Shown here: positions 6,800 to 15,481 of the stretch, piece by piece | How positions within the stretch are numbered: the stretch's first letter is position 1 | How the letters are laid out: every line of letters begins with the position of its first letter | From: Acidobacteriota bacterium | Lineage (GTDB): Bacteria > Acidobacteriota > Terriglobia > Terriglobales > Acidobacteriaceae | DNA length: 34,563 nt | Assembly: GCA_021828835.1 (NCBI GenBank) | Contig: JAJZCY010000012.1 | Span: 1-34,563 of the forward strand | Reading direction: 5' to 3' | Translations under genes and position numbers: made by a program | The notes under the pieces: generated by a model | What the model saw: only the letters and a program-made list of their open reading frames with translations | Databases searched by the model: none | What the model was told of the DNA's origin: nothing

Positions 6800-7548
6800 T
6801 GGATCGCCTGCAACTCGAAAACCTGCTCACCGATCTTCGCGAGGGCCGCACCGAGGTGCCGGAGGCGCTGGAGCGGCTGCGCGGCATGCCCTTTGAAGAT
6901 CTGGGCTTCGCCAAGCTGGATCACCACCGCGCGCTGCGCACCGGCATGCCCGAGGTGATCTTCGCCGAGAGCAAGACCGTGGAGCAGGTGGCCACCATCT
7001 TTGCGCGCATGGCTGCGGCCGGCGGCAACGTGCTCGCCACCCGCGCCACACCAGCCATGTTTCAAGCCGTCGCGCGAGAGGTCCCTAAGGCTGAGTTTCA
7101 CCCATCCGCGCGCGCCATCACGCTGCACCAGACCGATCCCGCGCCTGGCAACGGCGCCGTAGCCGTGGTTTGCGCCGGTACCAGCGACCTGCCCATCGCC
7201 GAAGAGGCGGCCATTACCGCGCGCCTGATGGGCAATACCGTCGAGTTGATCGCGGACGTGGGTGTGGCCGGCATTCACCGCCTGCTGGCCCAGCGGCACG
7301 CGCTCAAGTCGGCCCGGGTTCTGATCGTATGCGCGGGCATGGAAGGCGCGCTGCCTACCGTGGTCGGCGGCCTGGTGAATGCCCCCGTCATTGCCGTGCC
7401 CACCAGCGTCGGTTACGGAGCTTCGCTGGGCGGCGTCGCCGCGTTGCTGGGCATGCTCAACACCTGCTCGCCGAACGTCTGCGTGGTGAACATCGACAAT
7501 GGCTTCGGCGCGGCCTGTATCGCCTCGCTCATCAACCATCTGAGCTAG
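6799..7548 (+). CDS. larB: Nicotinate mononucleotide carboxylase/hydrolase LarB
   Basis: LarB carboxylates the pyridinium ring of nicotinic acid adenine dinucleotide and cleaves the phosphoanhydride, giving the biscarboxylate mononucleotide that LarE thiolates. The C-terminal half is PurE-like: VVCAGTSDLPIAEEA (about 124-138), VCAGMEGALPTVVGGL (177-192), PVIAVPTSVGYGAS (196-209) and VVNIDNGFGAAC (229-240). Cys223 in MLNTCSPNVCVVNID probably matches the reactive cysteine known in LarB. The length of 249 residues is normal. An AGGAGGG precedes the ATG by 6 nt, and the ATG overlaps the larC stop (TGATG), which implies translational coupling. With larE and larC this completes the cofactor pathway; no lactate racemase larA is in the window. 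Confidence 0.95.
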   Translation: MDRLQLENLLTDLREGRTEVPEALERLRGMPFEDLGFAKLDHHRALRTGMPEVIFAESKTVEQVATIFARMAAAGGNVLATRATPAMFQAVAREVPKAEFHPSARAITLHQTDPAPGNGAVAVVCAGTSDLPIAEEAAITARLMGNTVELIADVGVAGIHRLLAQRHALKSARVLIVCAGMEGALPTVVGGLVNAPVIAVPTSVGYGASLGGVAALLGMLNTCSPNVCVVNIDNGFGAACIASLINHLS

Positions 7549-7551
7549 GCA

Positions 7552-7797
7552 TCAGTGGCCGCAGCCACAACCGGCGCCGCAACCGCCGCTCATCTGCGGC
7601 ATGCAGCATTCGCCGGCGCCGCAGGGCGCCGGAGCGCTGGCTGCGCCGCCCTTGGCGATCACACCGGCGCCTCCGCTGATAAGCCGGCGCACTTCGCCGC
7701 CGCACGCCGGACAGGCCGTAATCTCGGCGTCCGACATCTTCTGGCGACGCTCAAAGCGGTGGCCGCAGGAGTCGCACAGGTACTCATAAGCCGGCAT
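7552..7797 (-). CDS. FmdB-type zinc-ribbon protein with a Cys/Gly-rich tail
   Basis: This is an 81-residue protein. The N-terminus MPAYEYLCDSCGHRFE is typical of the FmdB/CxxC-CxxC regulatory-protein family. Cys8, Cys11, Cys29 and Cys32 form the two zinc knuckles, with KMSDAEITACPACGG between. The start at 7797 is chosen because MPxYEYxC is the family beginning and GAGGTG lies 5 nt upstream; the in-frame GTG at 7803 falls inside that site. After residue 50 a flexible Ala/Gly tail adds six more cysteines (59, 64, 65, 73, 77, 79) and a final histidine, possibly a second metal site. Its function is unknown; such proteins are often guessed to be regulators. It converges on larB with a 3-nt gap. 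Confidence 0.88.
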   Translation of the reverse strand: MPAYEYLCDSCGHRFERRQKMSDAEITACPACGGEVRRLISGGAGVIAKGGAASAPAPCGAGECCMPQMSGGCGAGCGCGH

Positions 7798-7831
7798 AAA
7801 CACACCTCAAAACGACTGGAATGATGCTCCC

Positions 7832-7837
7832 ATTATA
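7832..7837 (-). promoter_or_regulatory. Consensus -10 element for the zinc-ribbon gene
   Basis: On the minus strand a perfect TATAAT lies about 34 nt before the ATG. Transcription from about 7825 would give a leader of roughly 28 nt containing the GAGGTG ribosome-binding site. No recognisable -35 is seen. Confidence 0.4.
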
Positions 7838-7885
7838 GCCGGGGCGGAAGTCTCCCCGCCCGGCCGCGGAGAGCCCGCTGACAAC

Positions 7886-7914
7886 GCGGGCCGGGAGCCA
7901 TGCTCCCGGCCCGC
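7886..7914. terminator. Strong 13-bp hairpin after the secreted glycine-zipper gene
   Basis: Perfect arms 7886-7898 and 7902-7914 enclose a 3-nt loop. It lies 21 nt past the stop of the minus-strand gene ending at 7936, where a terminator is expected. There is no T-run after it, so Rho assistance or an mRNA-stability role is possible. Confidence 0.5.
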
Positions 7915-7935
7915 CCAGATAACTCTGCTGCCAAT

Positions 7936-8913
7936 TTACGGATGCAGAATCATCGTCCGCTGCAACTGGAAGGTGAGGGTGGCTTCGGCCGGCACGTGCA
8001 CACGCTTGCCGCGGGTCAGGTATTGGGTCAGTGCGCCCGCGCCGCCGCCGGCCAGAGCGCCAATACCCGCGCCCCTGCCGCCGCCAAACACCGCGCCCAG
8101 CAGCGCGCCCAGTCCGGCCCCGCCGCCTGCGTACTCTGCCGTCTTCTTGTTCATTCCGTAACCTGCCTTGCCGGTTTCAACAACCGAAGAAGAGTCCAGC
8201 TTGTAGACGGTTCCGTTCAGCGTCACCGACGCCAGCGCCAGCGCCAGGTTTGGCGATTTGCCCGTTCCCTGGTTCAGGTCGATCACCTTCACGTGGGCCC
8301 GGGTCCCTGAGGGAATGCCCACCGAGCCGGTGCTATCCACAACCGCCTGCTCGATCGTGGCCGGGTAGAGCTTGCCGACCGTGTCGGTGGCCGTATCAAT
8401 CCCGGTATCGGTGCGCACCGAAATCTGGGTGCCCGATGGAACCACAATCGAAGGAATAGCCTGGCCGCCCGCCGCGCTCATGGTCCGCGCGTTGCCGGCG
8501 GGTGGCACGCTGCCAGTGGCCCCAGCCATGTAGCCCGATGCCGGGGCCGCCGCCCCTGCGGTCGGTTGGTCGTTGGTAATCACCAGCGAAGAGACATCCT
8601 TGAGCGGAAAGACATAACCGACGCCGTTCGATCCGCGGAAGCGGATCGCAGTCACGCCGGTCAGATGACCGCTGTACGACTGGCCATTGCGCAGCGCTAC
8701 ATGGTCCGAAACATTCGAAAACACCAGCGACTGCACCTGGCTGACGGGAAAGGTGTACTGAATCCCCGAGCCATCGGTGAAGGTCACCTTGCCGGTGGCA
8801 GCTCCGGTGTAGACGCCCGAGTAGCTTCTGCCATCCCGCAAGATCACAAAATCCGCATGCGCGGCAGTTGAAAACAACAGTGCGGCGAACAGCAGCACAA
8901 CCGCTCGTTTCAT
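7936..8913 (-). CDS. Secreted protein with two Sm-like beta repeats and a glycine-zipper segment
   Basis: The 325-residue product has a clear Sec signal peptide (MKRAVVLLFAALLFSTAAHA). Two related beta-rich units follow, about 22-66 and 70-113. Each runs from V-L-R-(D/N)-G-(R/Q)-SYSG through a G-(V/I)-x-Y-x-FP motif to a final SLV(F/I), recalling small beta-barrel (Sm-like) folds. A Pro/Ala/Gly linker (115-150) leads to another beta region beginning VPSGTQISVRTDTGIDT. Residues about 262-294 are a glycine zipper, typical of outer-membrane or 17-kDa-antigen-like proteins, and the end is again beta-forming. GGAGG sits 8 nt before the ATG. The function is unknown; an envelope role is inferred from signal peptide and zipper. 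It has its own transcription unit. Confidence 0.78.
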   Translation of the reverse strand: MKRAVVLLFAALLFSTAAHADFVILRDGRSYSGVYTGAATGKVTFTDGSGIQYTFPVSQVQSLVFSNVSDHVALRNGQSYSGHLTGVTAIRFRGSNGVGYVFPLKDVSSLVITNDQPTAGAAAPASGYMAGATGSVPPAGNARTMSAAGGQAIPSIVVPSGTQISVRTDTGIDTATDTVGKLYPATIEQAVVDSTGSVGIPSGTRAHVKVIDLNQGTGKSPNLALALASVTLNGTVYKLDSSSVVETGKAGYGMNKKTAEYAGGGAGLGALLGAVFGGGRGAGIGALAGGGAGALTQYLTRGKRVHVPAEATLTFQLQRTMILHP

Positions 8914-9080
8914 TCCATCGTCCTCCGGGAAAGATATTTCTGGGCTAGAGTCTTAGACCGCAAATCCGGACGGAAGTTGCTCGGCGGTCCTGCCTATCTG
9001 TCGCTGGCCACCCTCCATCCGCCAGCGCCGTGAAGATCCAAGCACTTGCGGGCGTCGACCTGCGGAGAAGGCCTAAAATC

Positions 9081-9111
9081 CCTCTTGACACCTTACGGCA
9101 CCAGCAAGAGG
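9081..9111. promoter_or_regulatory. Inverted repeat overlapping a TTGACA
   Basis: CCTCTTG (9081-9087) and CAAGAGG (9105-9111) are perfect 7-bp inverted arms, and a consensus TTGACA (9085-9090) overlaps the left arm. The -10 position at a 17-nt spacing (GAGGAT) is poor. It may be an operator-promoter for the gene at 9201. The rest of the 8914-9200 gap shows nothing else clear. Confidence 0.28.
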
Positions 9112-9200
9112 ATGGAGCAAATCGCCAGCCGGTTCCGGCATCCATCCAACATGGCCTCGTCGGACCCAAGAGGCGAAGATCGCGTGCAGGAGATGGACTC

Positions 9201-9647
9201 ATGGTAGTGAGAACGCTCGGCAGCGGACGCGGAGTCACGGGGCTCTACATCGGCCCGCGCAACGCGCGGCGCTACTTTTCGCGGCGGATCCGGCACATCG
9301 AACTGCTGCTGGGCCACCTGCATATCTACTGCGATCTGCCCGATGCCTTCTGGCAGGGCGAACCGCAAATCTGCGATCCGCGGCTGGCGGACTGGCTGTT
9401 TTCGCGGATCTTCCACGGCAAAGCTGGCCGGTCGCCTGCGCCGGTAGCGCTCATCCGGCAGGGGCACCACGGGTTTCGGGTGCTGCCGTTCACCATCCCC
9501 GCGGCTTCGGCCAACGCCATGACCCACATCGGACCACCGCATCGGTTAGAAGACGGCCAGCGGTTCGAGAACGCTTTACTCAACCTGCCCAGAAGTTTTG
9601 TTCCCAACGCCCTGCGGGCCGGTGTCGCTCGCCGCGCAGGGATTTAG
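9201..9647 (+). CDS. Unknown protein, 148 residues
   Basis: I do not recognise this protein. Evidence that it is real: an AGGAG 8 nt upstream of the ATG, a frame that fills the space between two genes and stops 10 nt before the convergent rpoN end, and protein-like content rather than the Ala/Arg-rich bias of shadow frames. A core of about residues 11-112 is rich in aromatics and has IGPRNARRYFSRRIRHIELL followed by HLHIYCDLPDAFWQG and DPRLADWLFSRIF. The last 35 residues look less constrained, and the functional end may be earlier. There is no signal peptide or membrane segment, so it is probably cytoplasmic. The upstream in-frame opening from 9030 lacks a ribosome-binding site and is probably not translated. 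Confidence 0.6.
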   Translation: MVVRTLGSGRGVTGLYIGPRNARRYFSRRIRHIELLLGHLHIYCDLPDAFWQGEPQICDPRLADWLFSRIFHGKAGRSPAPVALIRQGHHGFRVLPFTIPAASANAMTHIGPPHRLEDGQRFENALLNLPRSFVPNALRAGVARRAGI

Positions 9648-9657
9648 CCCCGCGCTG

Positions 9658-11352
9658 CTACTCCCGCTTGCGGCGCTGGTGCGTGCTGGGGATGTTCATG
9701 TCCTCGCGGTACTTGGCGACCGTGCGGCGGGTGATCTGGATGCCCTGGGCCTGGAGCATGGCCGCGAGCTGGTCGTCAGTGAGCGGCTTGCGCGGGTTCT
9801 CATCCTCGATCAGCTTCCGCACCTTGCGCTTGAGCACCAGCAGCGGGGTGTCGGCGCCCTCCGGGCCGTTGGCCCCCTCGGTAAAGAAGAAGCGCAGCTC
9901 GAGCACGCCCTGCGGAGTGTGGGCGTACTTGTTCGCCACCGCGCGGCTCACCGTGGAAGGGTGCACGCCGATCTCCTCCGCCGCCTCCTTGATCATCATG
10001 GGGTGCAGAGCCTCAACCCCGTGCTCGAGAAAGTCCTGCTGGCGGCGAACGATGATCTCGCAGACACGCAGGATCGTGCTCTTGCGCTGGGCGATGTTGC
10101 GCATGAGCTGGAGCGCGGAGCGGAAGCGCTCCTTCACGTAATCCTTGACCTCTTTATCGGTGTTCTCGGCCACCAGCATGTGCCGATAGCGACGGCTGAG
10201 CCGGAGGCTGGGCAAATCTTCTTCGTTCATGCTGACCACCCACTCGCCGCCGCGCTTCACGAAGAAGACGTCCGGCTCGATCAGCCGGGTCTCCTCGCGG
10301 TTGTACAGGCGGCCGGGGCGCGGATCCAGGGTGCGGATAAATTCGATGCCCTGCTGGGCTTCGTCCTGGGTGATCTGAGCGGCGCGCGCCAGGTCCTTCA
10401 AATCGCGCTTCTGCAGCAGGTGCAAGTGGTGGTCGACGATGAGTGCAGCCACCTCCATCGCGCGGCGGCGCTCCTCGATCTTGCGCTCGGCTTCGTCCTG
10501 CAAGTGGCCGTGTGCGTCGGTTTCCAGCAGATCCGGCAAGCGTGTGCCATAAATCTGCTCGAACTCGTCCTGCTGCGCGGCAATCTGGAGCAGCAGCGAT
10601 TCACGCAGGTCGCGCGCGCCGATGCCAGCGGGGTCCAGGTGCTGCACCAAGTCGATGGCGCGGCGGATGAGCTCGATATCGGCCGCAGGAGCCAGCGGGC
10701 GCGGCGGCTCCGGCTCGACAGAGACGGGCGGCAGGGGCGCGGAGAGGCCGGCCGGGCCATTGATGAAAGCGGGGACTTCTACCGGAACTGGCGGCTCCGC
10801 GTGTCCGTTCTGCCGTTCGGCGGGTACGGTCGGCTGGCGGAAGGCCAGGGCCAGCTCCTCGTCGGTAGCGGCCAGGTAGCCATCCCCATCCAGGTTGCCC
10901 ACCACAAACTCGGCGGCGTCCACAAGTTCCCGGTCGAGTGTCAGAGCCCCCAGCTGCCACGCCAGGTGATCGGTGAGCGTAGTAGGAGCGGAAAGGAAGG
11001 TCTCGAACGAGGGCTTCTCGCTCTCTTCAAACTCAGGCTGCGTGCGGTAGCCGGGGTCGAGGTACTCCTGAAAGTAGGAGCCGAAGTCGATCTCGTTAAA
11101 AACATCCTTGGGCGGAGCCGCGGCCTCCTCGGCGCTGCGCTCCAGGCGCTCCTCGCGCCCGGCCACCTCATCCAGCATCGGAACCGATTCGTCAATCTCT
11201 TCCAGGACGGGGTTTTCCACCATCTCGGCATCGATCATCTCCTTCAGTTCGAGCTTGTTGAGGGCCAGCACGCTGACCATCTGCATCAGGCCCGGAGTGA
11301 GGACCTGGCGTTGCGCGACTTTGAGGTTCAGTTTAGGTTGCAGCAGCGCCAT
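9658..11352 (-). CDS. rpoN: RNA polymerase sigma-54 factor
   Basis: RpoN directs RNA polymerase to -24/-12 promoters and needs an AAA+ activator. Region I is the Gln/Leu-rich N-terminus MALLQPKLNLKVAQRQVLTPGLMQMVSVLALN, with ENPVLEEIDE ending the activator-contact segment (46-55). An acidic, Pro-rich linker (about 55-250) precedes the core-binding domain (from about LIRRAIDLVQHLDPAGIGARDL). The helix-turn-helix GVHPSTVSRAVANKY (about 462-476) and the RpoN box TRRTVAKYRE (541-550) are intact; the usual first Ala of the box is Thr. Length is 564 residues, somewhat above the usual because of the linker. It lies downstream of lptB, a conserved linkage, but with a 186-nt gap and its own promoter candidate. 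No hpf gene follows. Confidence 0.96.
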   Translation of the reverse strand: MALLQPKLNLKVAQRQVLTPGLMQMVSVLALNKLELKEMIDAEMVENPVLEEIDESVPMLDEVAGREERLERSAEEAAAPPKDVFNEIDFGSYFQEYLDPGYRTQPEFEESEKPSFETFLSAPTTLTDHLAWQLGALTLDRELVDAAEFVVGNLDGDGYLAATDEELALAFRQPTVPAERQNGHAEPPVPVEVPAFINGPAGLSAPLPPVSVEPEPPRPLAPAADIELIRRAIDLVQHLDPAGIGARDLRESLLLQIAAQQDEFEQIYGTRLPDLLETDAHGHLQDEAERKIEERRRAMEVAALIVDHHLHLLQKRDLKDLARAAQITQDEAQQGIEFIRTLDPRPGRLYNREETRLIEPDVFFVKRGGEWVVSMNEEDLPSLRLSRRYRHMLVAENTDKEVKDYVKERFRSALQLMRNIAQRKSTILRVCEIIVRRQQDFLEHGVEALHPMMIKEAAEEIGVHPSTVSRAVANKYAHTPQGVLELRFFFTEGANGPEGADTPLLVLKRKVRKLIEDENPRKPLTDDQLAAMLQAQGIQITRRTVAKYREDMNIPSTHQRRKRE

Positions 11353-11486
11353 ACAGCAGGACCAATTCCCCTTCGTTCAATCAACAAGTCTAGCCGCAGG
11401 GGAAGAAGGATACTTCAAGCATTGTCTCACCTTCCGCTCTTCGCGTTGGGAAGGGCCCCAGTCGAGCCGGGAGTTTCGTTTTGGAA

Positions 11487-11515
11487 ATTGTATAGGAGGG
11501 CGAACCACGGTTGAA
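11487..11515 (-). promoter_or_regulatory. Candidate sigma-70 promoter for rpoN
   Basis: Reading the minus strand: TTCAAC, 17-nt spacer, TACAAT. The -10 matches five of six consensus bases and the -35 three. It would give a leader of about 130 nt before rpoN, letting rpoN be expressed apart from the lpt genes. Confidence 0.35.
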
Positions 11516-11538
11516 CGGAACGTCCGAAGGAAAGAAAT

Positions 11539-12267
<729 letters not shown>

Positions 12268-12355
12268 TCGGTCTCTGGCTCTCGCTTCCCCACCCTGGCA
12301 GCAAAACAGGAATGCCGCGAAGGGAGGGCACCCGGCGACACAATCCCGCCACTGA

Positions 12356-14743
12356 CTACCGCGGCGCGGTGGTCCGGGTGGTGGTCTCCTGCTGGCCGCC
12401 TTCGATACTGACGCTATCATCGCGGCTATGGAAAATCAAAGCGTTGCCGGTGACGCTGCCGCGTAGCGGATCAACGAGGCGGGGAGGCTCCGCCGGCGTC
12501 CCGGTCAAAACGTAATCGCCGCTGCTGCCGCTGTACGCGAGCTGTTGCCCTGTGCCCCGCCGGCCCTGAGCGCGAAGCACCACGTGCCCACGTGCGGTCA
12601 TGCGCTCCACCTGAGCGACGGCGCCGGCGGCATGATTCCCGGGCTGCGAAAGGTAAAGATCCACCTCATCCGAGGTAGAGGTCACTGCTCCGGACTCGGC
12701 AGTGACGCTGGCAAGAGGCGCAGCACGGAAGAGCGCGGTGCGCTCCACACCGGAATAATCAAGTTCGCCGCCGCGCACGCGGATGACAGAAGGCGCGGCG
12801 GAGCGGGACTTGGAGCCCGGCCTTGCCTGCGGCGCGCCCAGAAGCACAGCGACAACCGGCCGGGCAGAGGAACTTGTCCGCGCGGTGAGGCTCTGCTGGC
12901 TGCGGTTGAGGATCAGCAGCGGCGCAGACACCGAGTTGGCGTCCTGCCATAAGCGGGCGTCCCCGCGGAAAAAGGCCTGGCCCGTGGACTGGTGCAGCTC
13001 CGCCTCGTGGGCGATCACGTGGGCGGGTCCGCGGCCGCCCAGAGAGAACGCTGGCGTCCCGGCGCCGGCGGCGGATTCAATCCAGGTAGCCTTCACATTT
13101 CCATGCCCAAACGCTTCGCCGGACTGCTGCGAGACGTCAATGCCGTTGGCCGAGAGAACCATTCCCCCATCTGTGACGCGCGGGCTCTCGGTGAGGTGCA
13201 GCCACTGCCCGGCGCTCTGGTAGATGGCCCGGCCGGCCGTCGCGTGCACCGGCTGCTGCTGCGCGCCTGCGCGGGCTGGGGGCTGCTCGTCGAGAATGAC
13301 GTGACCGTCAAGCTGCGCGAATTCAAGCTGCGCGGGCGCTCCCGAGCCCTTCTTCGGCAGACGCGCCCCAGCGGCAGGAACAAAACGCGCCTGAATGCGA
13401 TCGGCGCTGGCGGTCTGAAGAGCGCCATCTGCGGCAGTCTGCCGCAAGCTGGCGTGCCCGGCCCCGGTGAGCGTCTTGAGGCTGGAGTTCGGACCGAAGA
13501 CGCCGGTGAGATCGTCGGCGGCCATCTCCGAGGGCTGCGGAGACTGGTTGCCACGCTGGGTCTCGCCGGTGAGAATGACTCCCCCGGAACCGTGCAGCCG
13601 CGCCGGTTCCACCTTGCCTCGGGCCACCGGGCGGAACTCCACATCCGCCACATTGGATCGCCAGGTGCGCGTCAGGTGAACCGGCAGAGAACGGCCTCCG
13701 GAGACCGGCTGGGTCTGCTGCTCGCGCAGCCGCACCTGGTTTTCGAGATGCAGGTGGCACAGTTCGCCGGCGGCGGCAAACACCAGGTCCGCGCGTGCCG
13801 CCGAGCCGGTGATAGAGCGGCCCGGCTGCTCGGATGACAGCGTAATCCCGCCGCTGAGATGCGCGCTGGCCGGCTGGTTGTACGCGGTGAATTCCATCTG
13901 GCCGCCCGGCGCGGCCAGGTGGCTGCCTTCCAGAGTGGAGAGGGTGAAGCCGCCGCTGGCGGTGAGGCTCTCGACCGAACCGTCATCGCGCACGTTGATC
14001 TGAGCCTGGCCGGCGGAGGCTTGCCCGGTGCGCATCTCCGCGCTAACCGCCGTAAGCCGGAAAATCTGCTGGTCGCGATCGAACACAGCGTGGCTGGCGC
14101 GAACCCGCACCGGCCCGGTGTTGCTGCCCGGGCGCGGCTGCGCGATCATCTCCACGGCGCTCTCAAGAATCAGCATTCCGCTGTCGGAGTTGTAGCTGGC
14201 GCCAACTGCGCTGCCGCTTCCCTGCCCCGAGGAGAAATCGACGTGCTTGGCCGTAGAGACGATCCCGGTCTTCTGCGCGAAGGTGATGCCGCTGGTGTGG
14301 ACGCTGATCACGTCACTCGCCGCTTGCGTTTGGACTGACTTGCCAGAGCGCGCGGAAGGCCGCGACAGCGTGATCTGGACAGGCCCGGCAGCCGTGGCGA
14401 TCTCGGTCTTCTGGTTGTACTCGAACTCGTCGCCCTTGATCACGTCTACGCGGCGGCCATCCTGCCCGTACAGATCGATCTCCACGTCGCGTAGCGTGGC
14501 ATGGCTGTTGCGGAGCTGAATCACGCGGGAGGCGTGAATCTTGAAGATGGTGTGGCCGCCATGCGCCTGTGTGTAGGTGACCCCATTCGCCTCCTGCTGA
14601 ATCTCAACGCCCAGCCTGGCGGGAATGTCGCGGGGCACCGCGCGCTTGAGCTTGTCGAACACCAGAAATCCCACAATGGCCAGCACCAGCAGCACGCCCG
14701 CCGCCAGCACCAGGGTCCGGATTCGCTCGATGGTGAAGCGCAC
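12356..14743 (-). CDS. Large LptC/LptA-like periplasmic LPS-transport protein
   Basis: The 795-residue product has one N-terminal membrane anchor (about 9-29), then an LptC-like domain ([40 protein letters not shown]) and a long series of beta-jellyroll OstA/LptA-like stretches to the C-terminus. Examples are MELIDA-like [20 protein letters not shown] and the final [23 protein letters not shown], an LptA ending. It therefore appears to combine the inner-membrane clamp and the periplasmic bridge in one chain. Typical LptC is about 190 and LptA about 180 residues. The start is GTG with AGGGA upstream, 3 nt after the previous stop, indicating coupling. The last part of the fusion interpretation is inference from context and repeat style; assignment to LPS transport is firm from lptB next door. 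Confidence 0.82.
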   Translation of the reverse strand: MRFTIERIRTLVLAAGVLLVLAIVGFLVFDKLKRAVPRDIPARLGVEIQQEANGVTYTQAHGGHTIFKIHASRVIQLRNSHATLRDVEIDLYGQDGRRVDVIKGDEFEYNQKTEIATAAGPVQITLSRPSARSGKSVQTQAASDVISVHTSGITFAQKTGIVSTAKHVDFSSGQGSGSAVGASYNSDSGMLILESAVEMIAQPRPGSNTGPVRVRASHAVFDRDQQIFRLTAVSAEMRTGQASAGQAQINVRDDGSVESLTASGGFTLSTLEGSHLAAPGGQMEFTAYNQPASAHLSGGITLSSEQPGRSITGSAARADLVFAAAGELCHLHLENQVRLREQQTQPVSGGRSLPVHLTRTWRSNVADVEFRPVARGKVEPARLHGSGGVILTGETQRGNQSPQPSEMAADDLTGVFGPNSSLKTLTGAGHASLRQTAADGALQTASADRIQARFVPAAGARLPKKGSGAPAQLEFAQLDGHVILDEQPPARAGAQQQPVHATAGRAIYQSAGQWLHLTESPRVTDGGMVLSANGIDVSQQSGEAFGHGNVKATWIESAAGAGTPAFSLGGRGPAHVIAHEAELHQSTGQAFFRGDARLWQDANSVSAPLLILNRSQQSLTARTSSSARPVVAVLLGAPQARPGSKSRSAAPSVIRVRGGELDYSGVERTALFRAAPLASVTAESGAVTSTSDEVDLYLSQPGNHAAGAVAQVERMTARGHVVLRAQGRRGTGQQLAYSGSSGDYVLTGTPAEPPRLVDPLRGSVTGNALIFHSRDDSVSIEGGQQETTTRTTAPR

Positions 14744-14746
14744 GGA

Positions 14747-15370
14747 TCAGTTCCCTATGCCGTGGGCGGCGGCCAGGCGCTGGGCAAGCCGCTGGGCCAG
14801 GCTCTCGCCCAGTTCGCTCCACAGCAGGCGCGCGGTGGCGCCAGATTCCTTCTCGACAGCCTGCACCAGGGCGATGAGCTGCGTAATGTTCTCTTCAATG
14901 TGGCGCGCCGTCTGCGGATCGAGCTCGACCTCCTCTTCCAGAAACGGCCCGTCGGAGCCGAAGTCGATGCGGATGTGGCCGTCCTGCTCGTAGGCGCCCT
15001 CTTCAAACAGCGGACCGAAGCCGGTGACGCGCACCAGCCGCGGACTGCGCACCCAGCGCGGGTCCAAACCGCCGCCGGTTTCCAGCTCCCATAGGCTCCA
15101 GCCAATCTGGAATTCGTAGGCGTAGTCCTCGTGGAGCAGCTCGAGGGTTTCTTCCACCGCCTCGCGCGGTGCGACGCCTTCGGAGCCTCGCCCCCAGACG
15201 CGCTGAAAGACAGGCGCTTCGCTCCAACTCACCGGCCACACAGTCGCCGCATAAACACCGCGCTCGCCGCCCTGCGCGGCAAAGGTGGACAGAACCTGGG
15301 CGAGCTTGTCGGGGAGCGAAGCAAGCCGGAGATTGGGGTACCAGAGACTGAGATAGAGCGTGTCAGACAT
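14747..15370 (-). CDS. Unknown cytoplasmic protein, first gene of the lpt operon
   Basis: I do not recognise the family. Start 15370 (MSDTLYLSLWYPNLRLASLP) has AGAGG upstream and removes a divergent leader, giving 207 residues. The protein is acidic, with no signal peptide or membrane segment. A central aromatic stretch (YAYEFQIGWSLWELETGGG) and an extended acidic middle (FGSDGPFLEEEVELDPQTARHIEENI) are followed by a helical C-terminus that may form a coiled coil. It ends 3 nt before the GTG of the LptC/LptA-like gene, so it is almost certainly co-transcribed and perhaps coupled. A link to LPS export is guilt by association only. The divergent ZIP gene starts 111 nt away. Confidence 0.7.
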   Translation of the reverse strand: MSDTLYLSLWYPNLRLASLPDKLAQVLSTFAAQGGERGVYAATVWPVSWSEAPVFQRVWGRGSEGVAPREAVEETLELLHEDYAYEFQIGWSLWELETGGGLDPRWVRSPRLVRVTGFGPLFEEGAYEQDGHIRIDFGSDGPFLEEEVELDPQTARHIEENITQLIALVQAVEKESGATARLLWSELGESLAQRLAQRLAAAHGIGN

Positions 15371-15481
15371 GGCCTCTATCAGTTTAGACGGGAAAGACGG
15401 CTGGGCTGGATCGATCATCACAGCGCGGCGGCCAGCACCCGTTGTATAAGTGTTAACAATTCCCTGCAAGGGGCTCTGGCT

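Noticed and set aside
9598-11514. A 638-codon frame antisense to rpoN
   Set aside because: rpoN motifs (region I, HTH, RpoN box) are all on the minus strand; the frame has no ribosome-binding site or motif.
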